Of a DNA stretch of 64,000 bases, positions 48,701-61,160 are shown piece after piece; position 1 is the first letter of the stretch; each line of letters starts with the position of its first letter. The translations under genes were made by a program, and so were the position numbers. The stretch is taken from contig NC_091975.1 in the NCBI RefSeq assembly GCF_036711975.1, positions 1,924,501-1,988,500 of the forward strand, in the 5' to 3' direction. The notes beneath the pieces were generated by a model. It was not told the origin of the DNA, searched no databases, and saw nothing but the letters and a program-made list of their open reading frames with translations. The stretch is from Onthophagus taurus. Taxonomy: Eukaryota > Arthropoda > Insecta > Coleoptera > Scarabaeidae.

Positions 48701-49790
48701 CGGAATTAACCGATTAGGATTGCCATCATTTAGGTAATTAATAATTTATGTAGTTGAATGTAACGTTATTTGGAGCTTTTAAGTACAAGAAAAATGTCCC
48801 ATAATATTGAGATAATTTTTGATTTAACAAGATTTTCTTAACTAAGGTTTAAGTTAAATATCTAGAAGAGGGGAAATTCAACTCAACCTAAATTACCTGG
48901 TAAATCAGTTAACCCTATTAATTTTGATTTAGGTTGGCTCCTTTTTGAAATCCAACCCAACCTAAATCAAAATTGATGGCATTGAATTGAGTTGGGTTAG
49001 CTTCGCCAATTCTGGTTTAGGTTCGGTTGAATTGAGTTGGATTTAACCTCAATAATTTTGGTTTAAGTTGCTGGTTAGTGTGGATTTCCTCCCTTCTGGA
49101 AATCCACACCAGCCTAAATCAACCTCAAAACTGTTCATGACAAATCTCCAACACAACCTATATTAGCTGGTGAATCAGCTTAACCCCACTAATTTTGGCT
49201 TAAGTTAGCAAAGTTGGTAACACTTATCAAGATTAACTGTGAATTTAGTTATATAATATTTTGACATCAATGTCACGGTGACGTTTAAGCTTTCTTAATT
49301 ATTGAGAAAGAGGGAATTCAGTTTCTCTTTTCTTAACCTATATCATAAACCTCGAAGATTTCGATTTTGAAGGTGATGAACGTGAATTCAACGATGAATA
49401 ATACATGTTTTGATGTGATTATTTGACGTTCTATTTACCAACAGAAAAAAATTTGACATTAACTGTCAAATTGACAAATTCAAATTGAATGCAGATAACA
49501 CAAAGTTCTTAAATTTCATTCTTTCTGACTTGGATGTTGGTTCTTGTTAAGATGATGCAAAATTGAAAAGAAAAAGGCATTTCTTACAACACAATTATTT
49601 ATTAGTCAATATAAAAAAATGTATTGAAAAATATTTTTTTATTTTTACACAACCTTGAAGCAAATTATTTGAAATATTTTCTGTGACACCGTACACCATC
49701 GCTTTAATACGATCCTCAGTTTACTTTAACAGTAAATGAACGATATGAGGGTTTTTATCTAATCTATCATAAAAGCATCACGTATATATG
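45734..49790. other. Non-coding region between inx2 and inx7
   Basis: 4 kb without a convincing exon. About 48060-48250 is locally richer in GC and contains a TGAGTCA-type site; it may be a regulatory block or a non-coding exon. Confidence 0.4.
48885..49209. repeat. Diverged direct repeats of about 57 bp with inverted internal parts
   Basis: 48885-48940 and 49152-49209 match along their length (ACAACCTAxATTAxCTGGT, then AATCAG, TTAACCC, CTAATTTTG and a final TTAGC-like end). Between them TTGGTTTAGGTT-type and AACCTAAATC-type blocks alternate in opposite sense. This looks like a decayed satellite or foldback cluster. Confidence 0.6.
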
Positions 49791-49802
49791 CTTACTATTG
49801 CA

Positions 49803-49830
49803 TATTATAGCACCGGTTTTAGTTTCAGTT
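49803..49830 (+). promoter_or_regulatory. Candidate inx7 core promoter (TATA-like plus TCAGTT initiator)
   Basis: TATTATAG at 49803-49810 lies about 24 bp before TCAGTT (49825-49830), the arthropod initiator. The ATG follows about 45 bp further. Confidence 0.5.
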
Positions 49831-49874
49831 GAGCACAAAAAGCGTTTCAAGCAGGAGCCAATAAATTTAAAAAA

Positions 49875-51191
49875 ATGTTGGTTCAATTTGGACAATTAAA
49901 AGGCATCGTCAAAGTTCGTCAATACACGATCGATAATTTCGCTTTTAAATTGCATTATCGTTTAACCGCATGGATATTTGTTGTTGCAACAATTTTGGTG
50001 ACATCAAGGCAATACATTGGGGAACACATTAAATGTATTGCAGATGATGGTGTTAAAGCCGAGGTTATCGAAACGTTTTGTTTTTTTACTTCAACATTTA
50101 CAATCGTAAGAAACAAATTAACACATTAATATTTCATAATAATTTTAATAAAACGATTTTTAGCCTAAATATTATGATGAAAAACTTTTAAAACTTGGTG
50201 TTCTTCCACACCCCGGTGTTGGGCCTTTATCGAAAGATTCAACCGATGAAGTGACTTATCATGCTTATTACCAATGGGTTCCTTTCGTTTTATTCCTTCA
50301 AAGTATCATGTTTTATTTCCCCCATCTGTTTTGGAAAAAAAAAGAAGGTGGCCGATTAAAATTATTAGCCGAAGGATTACGATTTAACGTGATAACACGT
50401 GGAAATTCGATGGATGTTAATGGAGTCCACATCACTTCGGCACAAGAAAAAGAAGATAAATTAACAACGATTAGAGAAGTTTTCGTTGAAAGAAGGATGT
50501 TGCATCGATCGTGGTGTTTTTGGATGATTATTTGCGAAATTTTAAACTTAATTAACGTGGTAGTGCAAGGATATATTATTAATAAATTTCTTGGAGGTAA
50601 ATTTTGGGGGTTAGGACCGAAAGTTATCTCGGATGGAATCGATGGAAACGCTGATGTTTTAGAAAGGGTTTTTCCGAAGGTACAATAAATTTCTTAATAA
50701 AATTGAAATTAATTATTTTTTAATTTCAGGTAACTAAATGCGTTTTTCATAAATATGGCCCTTCGGGAACGATTCAAAACCACGATGCAATGTGCGTTAT
50801 GGCCTTAAACGTAATTAATGAAAAAATTTACGTTTTCCTTTGGTTTTGGTTATTATTTCTTTTTATCTGTTCTTTAATCGCGGTTATTTATCGCTTTACC
50901 AGCATGGCTTTGCATTCGAAAAGTAGCATGTTCAACAAGTTCATTTTCACACCTTACAAACCCAATCGAAAGTTTAAAGGTTGGTTTGGCATCTTAAAAA
51001 GGTACAACTACACCGAGTGGTTATTCTTAAGTTATTTATCGAGTAATATGGACCCGTTGATTTTAAAAGATTTATTTGAAACGCTTGGTAAAGGTCTGAG
51101 TGATTCCGATTCGGATTCTGATAAGAAAACTTTACCAGATGATCATGAAAGAAACCTCGAAGATGTAATGTCGTTCTTTGATCGACAATAG
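49875..51191 (+). CDS. Inx7: Innexin 7-like gap-junction subunit
   Basis: Exons 49875-50105, 50164-50679 and 50730-51191 give 402 residues, all in phase 0. It has four membrane segments. Features shared with Drosophila Inx7 are TSRQYIGEHIKCIAD, FCFFTSTFT, the variant signature AYYQWVPF, the long loop insert after FWKKKEGGRLKLLAEGLRF, and KCVFHKYGPSGTIQNHDA. Most innexins have YYQWVC; the WVP form is shared with inx7. The C-terminal tail has a Ser/Asp repeat (SDSDSDSD) and is longer than that of inx2. It forms heteromeric channels in Drosophila. Confidence 0.93.
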
Positions 51192-54032
51192 ATTTAAGTA
51201 TTTCTAAGTTTTTTATATAAATTAATAAATAAATACTCCTTTTTTTACCAAATAATCCTTTTCTTAAGTCTAACTCTTATTGACCTTCGTGAAGAAGGTG
51301 AAAAGGTCGATGCCATCACGATTTTAGTACCATACCAACAAGTATAGTGGGCGCCAGTTTATTGGTGAAGAAACTTTTAAATTACAACTTAAAAAATCAG
51401 CTCATTTTAATACATTTTTGAATCGGACGGTTTTACTACGTTCAATGAATGTTAAGTTTTAAAAGCGACTTCTTGCTTTTCTTTAACGTTCACTTCGTTT
51501 GAGTTTTCTGACCGGTCAATAGAGAACGTTGACCTTTCTCTTTGGTTTCAACACGATGAAGAGAGATTTCGTTCCATTTTATTGAAGAAATTTATATCTC
51601 CAAAAATTAAATTAAATAAAAATATCTTTTAGGTTAACTAAAACGTCAAAATTAACCGAAATGTCAATTTAATGTTTACCAACTTTAGATTTCGTTACAA
51701 ACATAACCTATAATTTAAATCTAACTTCAAGTTATTTAATATTTTTTTCTAAATACCAAACAATTCTTAATTAATAAACTTTACGACAACCTAAAGCATT
51801 AAAGGCATAAACCTCTTAAAGTCACGTACCCTTTTATCAACAATTTAGTAGTAATTACTTTCACTTTTATTATTAACTGATTTCAAGGTTATTTTGTTCA
51901 ATAAAAAAGGTAAAATCTCATTTTCTCTTCTAGAATATTTATCAACGTGAACATTAAAATAAGTACGAAAACGTGGACCGGAGGCTGTTAAAACCAGACA
52001 CTAGAAAGAGGGTGAAATCTATTTTTAGGGTTGCCACAACGAACAAACTCAAAGAATCACCCTTAAACCTATTATTTCATTGTCAAAAATCGTTTGGGCT
52101 ATTGGAGGGGATATTTTCCCGGAATATTCTACTCAAACATTTTTACCTTTTCACTGTTCAGTTTCCTGGAAAAAAAAAATTAAAGTTGTAAACAATACAA
52201 AATTGTTTTTCTTTAATTTTATTATTAAAATAATTTTGTTGTGCATTCACACGGGACGCAGAGAGACACAAAAGAGTTCAAACGGGTCAATTACGATGGA
52301 TTAATGTAAATTGTAAAATTGACCCCGGCGTGGTTTTCCAATTAACAAACCGAAGACATTTCTAAGTGAACAAATTAGGCCACTTTAAAAGGAACATGCA
52401 AGTTTCGTTTATTATTTCGTATAAAATTCACTATCATACAGCGCAACATTGATGCCACATCGAGACAAAAATTGAACAGTTTATAATGAAGTGTAGCTTT
52501 TAATCTAAAGTATTCTAATATAAATCATTTTTCATTGAATTGCGTGATGTTTACTTCTTGTTAAGGACAATAAATATGTATGCTTAATTAAGAACACAAA
52601 ATTTGATCACTTTGATGTTGTGATGGTTTGAGTTGGTTTTGGGACTGGATTAGATTGATTTAGGGACGAATTGGTGTTTTGGAGTTGATATACTTTGGGT
52701 TATCTTTGTAGTTGGAATAGTTTACTTTGTGGACAGGTTGGGTTCGTTTGTAATTGGCTATGCTTGGTTCCACATTAGTGCACCTCTCAATTTTAAGTTA
52801 CAACTGATTGGATTATGACTGATTTGGAAATGCTAGTTTGCTTTGGTGTTAAGTTGAGTGCTTTCAAGTTAGCTTGGGTTACTTTTAAATTTAACTTACT
52901 TTGTGGCTATGTTACTTTGGCATTGACTTTGCTAAGACTAATAACTCTTTATTTAAGAATGTTTTAGAGTTTTAGTGGTTCACCATTGTAGAAAATACGT
53001 TGTAATTTTAAATAGTTTTCAATGCCATCTATTATTACAAAAATAAAGCAACGTTTTTCATGTAATTATTTTTGCATTCTCAATTACAATTTAAATATAA
53101 CTTTTTTAAGGATTTTAACCTCCCGTTGAGTCAGTTACATTTAAAATTAACACTAAAATAGACGAGTTATTGACGTGGGTAGGTTTCAAAACTTAAACAT
53201 CTGTCCTTGCATCTGTTCATCAAATGGTCCCATTCTTAGTTTATTTCTCGCTAATTTTCTAATTTATTTTTGTCGATTCGAATTAATGATTTATTTTCTT
53301 ACTTAAAAGATAAAAATCGAAAATAAATTTGAATTTTAACCTTTTAGGCCGATATCTATAAACAAATTCCACCGAGGTCACGTTATTAACAATAATAACG
53401 GCAGCACATGCGGCTACATTAAACTTTAAAATATTCAGTTTTAAAAATAACACAACTTGGAAGACAAATTGAAAGAATTTTTTTGTTTCGAGATAAATTT
53501 TTAGCCTGAACTAATTTTACCGAAACCGATTCGTTTTGCTTTGCGAAATTTTAAGTTTTGAAAAAACAATTATTGTCAAATGGAGCACAAAGGGAATTGT
53601 TACGGTCCCAGTTTTTTGAATCACAGTTTGTTGAAAGTACTTGATCGTTTTTATTATTTCGTTTCTTGTAAAAGAAAGTGGATTTTTGACATTTTCCATT
53701 TATAAACGTCTAGAAAATTATCGAACGACCTTTAAAACGGAAAGAAAGAACGAACGGGCAAAGAGTCGCCACTTTGGGGCCCGCTCTACTCTAGCAATAA
53801 TGTAGAGGGGGAACCCAACAGTAAAACAGAGTTTTACACTCAGTAGCACTGAGTGTATTCTACACAGACAGATCTCCATTAAATCAAAAATTGTTTGTTT
53901 TCTTTCTTTATCCGAGTTATTTATTTCTTGGATTATGTACAAAAAGAAGTGGTAATGGGTTAAGCTCAAAAAGGAAATCAAAGAAAAATAAGAATTCGAA
54001 ATTAACAAAAGAGGAAATATTAAAAAAGAAAA
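51192..54032. other. Non-coding region between inx7 and ogre
   Basis: No coding exon seen. About 52600-52960 is strongly skewed to G and T on this strand. A perfect hairpin sits at 53836-53856 near the ogre promoter. Confidence 0.4.
53836..53856. promoter_or_regulatory. Perfect 9-bp-arm hairpin holding an initiator-like site upstream of ogre
   Basis: ACACTCAGT, then AGC, then ACTGAGTGT. The left arm contains TCAGT, the arthropod initiator core. It lies about 190 bp before the ogre ATG, so it may mark the transcription start. Confidence 0.35.
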
Positions 54033-55953
54033 ATGTATAAGTTACTAGGAGGTTTAGCAGGATTTTTAAAATATCAACAAGTTAAAACAGATTGTGCTCT
54101 ATTTCGTTTACACAATCAATTCACATCCGTTTTATTATTTGGATGTAGTTTAATTATCACAGCTTCTCAATACGTAGGGCAACCAATTCAATGTTTAGTT
54201 GATGGTTTACCAAAACATGTCGTTAACACTTATTGTTGGATTCAATCAACTTTTACCATGCCGGAAGCTTTTAGAAGAGAGGTAAGAAAAAATTCTTAGC
54301 ATTAATTTACAAAATGATTATTTCTGTATAACATCACTGTGAGTCAACTATTGATGACGCAATTGCATTTTAATTAGTCAACCTTTAAAGTTTCACTTTT
54401 ATAGTGATGTCACATCAAACCGACTATATTTATTAATATAAAAAAACGATTTTTATAACAAATCAACGCTAAAAGTATCCATTTTAAGCCCGTATATATC
54501 TATCTAGTTGATTTATAAGAAAAAATCTCATTGTTATAACCTCAATTTTTTGACATAACCTATTTAATTTAAACCTAACCTAAAAATTAAAAAATATTCT
54601 TTCTTTTGATGTTACCAACTTCATTGTTGTATTTAAAATGTTATTTTAACATTTAATTTAATATTTTAGGATCCCAACTTTATTTTTAATAATTAAAGAA
54701 TGGTTCTTACCTTAAATTGATGATAAACTAGTTCGGTTCGATTATTTCATAAAATTTATGTTTCTAACTTCATTGTTGTATTCAATTTGACGTTTAAAAA
54801 ATGACATATTTGAAATAGAAAATGATTTTTTAGTTCACGCTTTTTTTATTCTTTAAATCCTTTCAAGTTACTTTATATTTCAAGATCCAAGAGTGGTTCT
54901 TAATAATAGGTTTGCCAACGAAGAAGGAAACCTTCAAGCTGGTTTTGTAATTACATGCTTTTCATTCTCTTCGAGTTTCTTGGTCTCAAACCACTTTTTC
55001 GTTCCATTTCAGATCGGGAAAGAAGTCGCTCATCCAGGTATTGCGAACGATTTTGGAGCGGTTGAAGAAAGAAAATATTACACTTATTATCAATGGGTTT
55101 GTTTCGTGCTATTTTTCCAGGTAAATATAAATTTGCAAGTTTAAAACAAACTTTGATTTTGTTCCAATAATTAGGGAATAGCGTGTTATTTGCCCCACAT
55201 AATTTGGAAAATGGGTGAAGGCCAATTAATGAGAACTTTGGTGATGGGAATGAATTTGGGGATTTGTTACCCAGAAGAAAAACATGCCAAGAAAAAAATC
55301 GTTTTAGAGTACCTTATGTCACATATCAAGGTAAGGTTTATTAGACAACTTAACAAATCTTTTTTAATTCATCTTTTTAGCGCCACAATTTGTACGTAAT
55401 TCGTTATTGGATTTGTGAAGCATTATGCTTGGTGAATATAATCGTTCAAATGTACCTGATGAATAAGTTTTTTGGTGGGGAATTTTTATCTTACGGTTGG
55501 AAAGTCATGGATTTCTCAGATTCTCCGCAAGAAAACCGAGTCGATCCCATGGTTTACGTTTTCCCCAGAGTGACTAAATGCCTTTTTCATAAATACGGAG
55601 CTACAGGAACGATACAAACACATGATAGCATGTGTATTTTACCTTTAAATATTGTTAATGAAAAAACGTACATTTTTATTTGGTTTTGGTATGTTATTTT
55701 AGCGACTGCCTTAAGTTTATTAATAATTTATCGTGTTCTAATAATAACTATTCCGAAACTTCGCCCCAGAATAATGCATGCTAAAAATAAGGGAATTCCA
55801 GTTGAAATCTGTCAAGCTGTTAGTCGTAAAGTTGATTTGGGTGACTGGTGGATTTTGTTAATGTTAGGAACTAATATGGATCCATTAATTTACCGCGAAA
55901 TTATTTCGGAATTAGCAAAAAAAATCGATACCGATGCTAGCAATAATCAATAA
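54033..55953 (+). CDS. ogre: Innexin 1 (ogre), gap-junction subunit
   Basis: Exons 54033-54281, 55013-55120, 55175-55330 and 55381-55953, all phase 0, give 361 residues, one fewer than Drosophila Ogre. It starts MYKLLGGLAGFLKYQQ, then CSLIITASQYVGQPIQCLVD, VVNTYCWIQSTFTMPEAFRR, KEVAHPGIANDFG and TYYQWVCFVLFFQ. The second half has RYWICEALCLVNIIVQMYLM, DPMVYVFPRVTKCLFHKYG, DSMCILPLNIVNEKTYIFIW and LGDWWILLMLGTNMDPLIYR. Loop cysteines and four membrane segments are complete. In flies it is needed in glia and neuroblasts. The 731-bp first intron is the largest of its introns. Confidence 0.97.
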
Positions 55954-57690
55954 GTTGTATATTGATAAAATCGTCCTCAAAAATTCAAAATATCCTTAAA
56001 AAGACTGAATATATTAATAATAAATATTCAGTATTATTTTTTAACCATTTCGTTATAAACATTCCGTAGTTATTTTCCAAAAACGATTACGAGACGATTT
56101 TTAAAACTAAAATATTTAAAATGATAAAAAATGAAATTATTTTAATTGGTAAAAACAAATAAAAGTGGGACCAATAACTCTGTGATCGTTTTAAACGTTT
56201 TCAATTTAAAACCGAAACATTTTTTTTTGTGGATTCATCCCAAATGACGAGATTTTTAATGATTATTATTGAATAAGTAAAGAACAAAACTATTTAGATT
56301 AATGAGATTAGGTTATAAGATACTTTTTAAGTTAAGAAATGGTTTGTGACGTTTTATTTTTATTGTATGAATAAAAATAATATTTGATTATATGTACTAT
56401 TACATTACATTACATTACCAGCCTTGCTCCGTGAAATAAATAAAATAAGGTGAAATAATATTTTGAATTTATTAGTGTAAGCGACATCTAGCGTTGTTTT
56501 AAATTATATGTTGAAGAAATAGTTTGGAACTTTGCTATACATTTGTTGGTTAATAATTTAGTTCGTCTGCGCAAATATAGATGGATGGATAAGTTTTGAG
56601 TCATTTATAAAAATTGAAATGTTAAAATATCAATAATGTTAGATATCTAAATAAATACCTTTTTGGATTCTTGTAGCGTTTTTTTATAAACATAATTCTA
56701 TTCCGACATATTAAAACTAAGAGTAGGTTACTTACTTATGTTTGAAAACTTTCTGATCAATCTCTGCAGTGGAGATCCTAAAGCTAAGTTGATTTCTTCT
56801 ACTTAATCCTCTCTTTTTATAGATGATGTTTCTCTATTTTAGATCGACGTTTTCCGCATCCTAAAATAATTAATATATCATTAATTTAGAATTAAAAGCT
56901 AACTCGATATAATGATTCAGAAACGCCCAACTGAATCAATGTAAATATATACGTCATTTGTAGATGCAACGAAAGGATTAATGCATATTTTTAGCATAGT
57001 TAAAATAAGCTTATATTTGAATTTGTATGTGAAACATTTCGAAATAAAAATATTGGTCGTTTTCAAGAACTTAATGAATTAATAGGATTAATTAATGATC
57101 TTTTAATCCGATTTAATTTCTGATAACATTGAAGGAAACTCGAGACTTTTCTTTTATTAAGTTAAAGTAATAATATCGATTGTAGATATTGTCATTTCAA
57201 GAAAGTGAGCGCTTATAAGTGTTGTTTTAGAGATCTTGAAGTGTCAAAGTTAAGTTTAAATTCGATTTTGGTAAGTAGCAATAAAAAAAAGAATTAATTT
57301 TTGATTATTTAAAATACACCTTGACCCAGAAAAATCAGCCAAATATAACAAAACTCTTGCAAAATCACATAACGCGTAACACATCGTTTCGGAAGTCGTA
57401 AAAAGCTCCCGTTGTTAATTTATACTTTTTTTTAGCGCCCAACTTTTTCTCAAATATAAAATTCTCAAAAAGTAGGTTGAGTACGATCCTGATTTTTTTT
57501 TACTCATCTTTACAGACCTCAATTCTGATTTTGATTCTAATCCTGTTTGTTTTCAGGATCCCGAAAATAAACACAAGCGAAAAAAGCTCCCACTGCCGCC
57601 AGAGAAAGAGCACTCTTTCTCAACAAAAAAGAAACTTCAGTTTTAATCGAAATTTCAATCTCGACACTTTAATTTTTCTTTTCAATCTCA
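55954..57690. other. Region between ogre and the upstream shakB start
   Basis: No coding exon seen. A short ATTAC tandem repeat (four units) lies near 56400. The 57400-57690 part probably contains a 5' leader; a pyrimidine-rich acceptor-like stretch, TTTGTTTTCAG, ends at about 57557. Confidence 0.35.
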
Positions 57691-59309
57691 ATGTTCACGG
57701 TTAAAGACGACCCGCTAACAAGCGCAGTTTCACTTTTAGGGCGAATTAGTGCCGATAAAGTTCAGATCGGTTCATCATCATTAAGAAGATCGGCTAGAAG
57801 GAGTTTTGAAGAAATCAAAAGAACTAATAGTACCGTTGAAGGTACTATGCCAGGGTTGGATATTTTAAGAGGAGTTTATACCTTAACTCAGGTAATATTT
57901 TAAGTAAAAATTTAACAAAGAATTATTTTTAAACATTCGGGATCTCGTTGAGTCACAATCACTCTAAAAATAGGATAAACAAACAAACCGAAATGTATAC
58001 GGGTTATAGTAGTAGGTTGTATTACGCATCTTAACCCAATTAAACGAAACTTCAAAAAAAAACGAATCAGAAAAAAAACGATTTCTTATTGTCAATCGAA
58101 CATTCAAAGAGAAAAGTAGAATTTAATTCGGTGATATTTTAAAACGTTTTGTTTACCACCTTCTTGTCTGCAATGTATCAAAAGATCGACCAGATTCCAG
58201 ACGCCGCATTCCAAAATTAACTTACAACAAAGTTTATAAGACAAGAAGGTCTTTTGAACACTAAGATTATTCTTGGTCATGATCATGTTGATATTGCCTA
58301 AATAAAAATTAAATAAATAATGGTATTAAAAATTATACTAATTAATTTATACTTCTTTCCTTTTTTTATAGATTAATCATGTAACAATCGATTCATTGAT
58401 TTTTCGTCTACACAGTAACGCAACTGTAATTCTTTTGGTAACATTTTCTATCGCTGTTACAACAAGGCAATACGTGGGGAATCCCATAGATTGTGTTCAT
58501 ACAAAGTAAGTCAATTCTGAATAACTACTAGAACTAACACTAGTATTACAACTAGAATCATTCGGGTTTAGCCGTCTTTAGAGACGTGCGGCTAAACCCA
58601 AATGATTCTAGTTCTAGGTATAGTGTTAGTTCTAGTTTTACACTTTTAGAACTAACATAGCACCTAGAACTAAAAACATTTGGGTTTAGCAGTACGTCTC
58701 TTAAGACGGTTAAACTTAAAAATTATTTCAATAAAAATATACAACAAATTAGTTGATTTATACTTCGTATAGACAACTCGGGGAATACTCCGAGTTTATC
58801 TATGAACATGGAGTAGAGTAAGATGGGGAATAACCCAAGTTGAACGACTTAAAGATATTTTGTCCGTTATATCCGAAGTCAATACTATCGAGGTTTTAGT
58901 GTATTTAGATTTAAAACGGAGATCGATAAGGTTAAACGTCCAGTAGATAAATTAATCCAACTCGATAAATAATTCTCGTAACAGTGGGAGTTATTAGTTT
59001 GATAAATAAGCAAATGCAGGATGTTCCTTTCAACGCGTTAAACGTACATATACACGATTAGTTAGGAACCCAAAACGATTACAAAAACATATTTAATTTA
59101 TACATTTTTACAGAGACATCCCAGAAGATGTTTTAAACACTTATTGTTGGATCCATTCAACTTACACGATGATGGAAGCTTTTTTAAAACGACCCGGATA
59201 TCAAGTACCTTACCCCGGCATTGAAAACTCATTTCAAAAATCTCCCGGAAGGAATCAAATCAAACAAGTTAAATACTACCAGTGGGTGGCATTTATGTTG
59301 TTTTTTCAG
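57691..59309 (+). CDS. shakB: shakB, upstream alternative 5' end (three exons, longer N-terminus)
   Basis: Exons 57691-57890, 58372-58505 and 59114-59309 encode the first half of an innexin. The first exon adds about 67 residues before the innexin fold ([20 protein letters not shown]). The fold then reads [54 protein letters not shown] and [12 protein letters not shown]. It ends at the FFQ|gt border used by ogre and by the next shakB exon. No second half of an innexin lies between here and 61161, so these exons must splice to shared exons beyond the window. It matches the longer, neural-type ShakB form of flies in having the HVTIDS and WVAF variants. Confidence 0.9.
58521..58745. repeat. Hairpin-family interspersed repeat, copy 6, the most complete
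   Basis: ACTAGAACTAACACTAG, then CTAGAATCATTCGGGTTTAG, CCGTCTTTAGAGACGTGCGG and CTAAACCCAAATGATTCTAG. The two halves form a long hairpin with GGGTTTAGCC/GGCTAAACCC stems and an inner GTCTTTAGAGAC. A second, inverted half follows (58640-58720), ending TTTCAATAAAAATATACAAC. It lies in a shakB intron, 15 bp after the donor at 58506. Confidence 0.8.
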
Positions 59310-61160
59310 GTAAATTAACAAAAAATCAAAACAACCCATCAATCAAATGAACTTTGCCGATATTTTTGGAAACGGAATGCACGCATTTGAGACAATTAAA
59401 CGTGAAATATAAGCACAATAAGCTGGTGTAGTGTAATAAAATTCCATTACGACTGGCAACTGGCCAGAAAACTGTCGAATCGCCCAATTTGATCCGGTTT
59501 TATTTCTTATTTTCTTTTAACCCCGTCGCGTTCGTCTTAAGATTCAATTCGAATGCCATGTCATCGTTTAGATTATCGTTTTACGTTTGTGATCGCGTAT
59601 ATTTTTGATTTATCGTGCCACTACCGTTCGAAACACTCTTCAGATGACGTCAAACTTACATAAATTTACTTCGATCTATCTCGTTTCAAATTGATCGAAA
59701 TGTTACTACTATTTATACCGGCAGCATAAAGAGGATCATTTTAGTTTTTATTTGATGTTTCAATCGGTTTTTAATACACAGAAATAAACATGAAGGAATG
59801 TTTTCGAAAATAATTTTTTTTTCGAAAACTGACAACAACCATTTCTGATGGATTTGGTTTAAAGAGGATTAGTTCAGATTTTGACAGTATTATAAAAGGA
59901 ATATATCACATCATTAAGGCTTTCATAAAGGTTTTAATAGCTCTGCTGTTTCTGCAGTATCATTGATAGTTGAAACAAAACTAACCTTACCCAATATTCT
60001 TTTTTGGGTTGGTTTACCTTTGTGAATAAAACTAACCTTATACAACATTTTCTGAACATCAAAAATGACCGGTGAATGATGAAAATGTACTTATTACATG
60101 TAAAGGTAGATACTTTAACACTATTTAACTCTAGTCTCTAAAACTGAGATGTTAGAGTAGGTTGACATGGACTTGATAAACCTAATTTCATAAAGATAAT
60201 GAAAAATTACCGTTATGAATAAGAACCACGTTAGTATCCATCAACTCAGTAATAATAATATGGTAAATATAAACGTTTAAATTTTCTTAAATAACATCCA
60301 AACAGACATCTAATACAATACTCACTTAATTAAAACCCATAAAGCTCGCATCCTTTGATAAGTTTAGAACAGACAGCTTCTTCAAAGGATGATCCAAGAT
60401 TTTCTTCTTTATAATAATGTTACAAGAGAAAATCTAGATTAAACAGAAAAAATTAATTTGAATATATTTAACCATATAAAAAATAACTTGTACCTATAAT
60501 TGAAGTTTAATTTTTAATTCTTCATTTAACTCGAACGCTTTGAATCATTTTTAAGTCTATGCCCAAAAAATAAATAAACTTATTATACAAAGTGGATTTT
60601 TTAAAAAATCACTTGTAATGCTCGAAAATCTATATTTGCCTTTAAGTTTACTTTCGAGCGCGAGCCGAGGGCCGCTGTCGGTGCGCGCCCTCTCTTCAGG
60701 ATTTTCAGGTTAATTTCGACTAAAAATACTTACGCCAAAATTGAAACCCGAACGAACAGCATCTGAAACACTCCAATACAGAAAACGAAACAGTTTCAGT
60801 TCTGCGCCGACGACGACGGTTTCATCGGAATCGTTGCGCGAGTTTTTCAAATTTCTTATTCGTTTCGTTTTCGTTTCATTCATCTTTAAAGAAACAACAG
60901 CAACACACAGTGAATTAAATTAAATTAAACCTAAAACAAAATATCTTCATTTAAAAATTGAGTATAATAATAAAACGATTTGAGATGGTTTAAGTGAATC
61001 CCTTTTAGAAAGAAACATGCGTTTTAATTATTTCATCGTAGAAAAGTCGTTATCGAGTTTGATAAAATTAATAAATGTTCTTTTGGAAACGAAAAGATGA
61101 TAATGTTGATGATAAAAATAAAATTAAAAATTTTATTTCACATAAAAGTTAAATCAAAAC
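59310..61160. other. Intron of the long shakB form; holds the promoter of the short form
   Basis: No coding exon seen. AAAACTAACCTTAC-type words at about 59978 and 60025 recall the 122-bp tandem repeat. Confidence 0.4.
60640..60880 (+). promoter_or_regulatory. Candidate promoter and leader of the downstream shakB form
   Basis: A local GC-rich block (CGAGCGCGAGCCGAGGGCCG) is followed by TCAGTT at 60796-60801, an arthropod initiator match. It lies about 360 bp before the ATG at 61161. Confidence 0.45.

Noticed and set aside
54893-55012. In-frame extension upstream of ogre exon 2
   Set aside because: Family comparison places the exon start at the TTTCAG acceptor before IGKEVAHPG. The extension is intron read-through.
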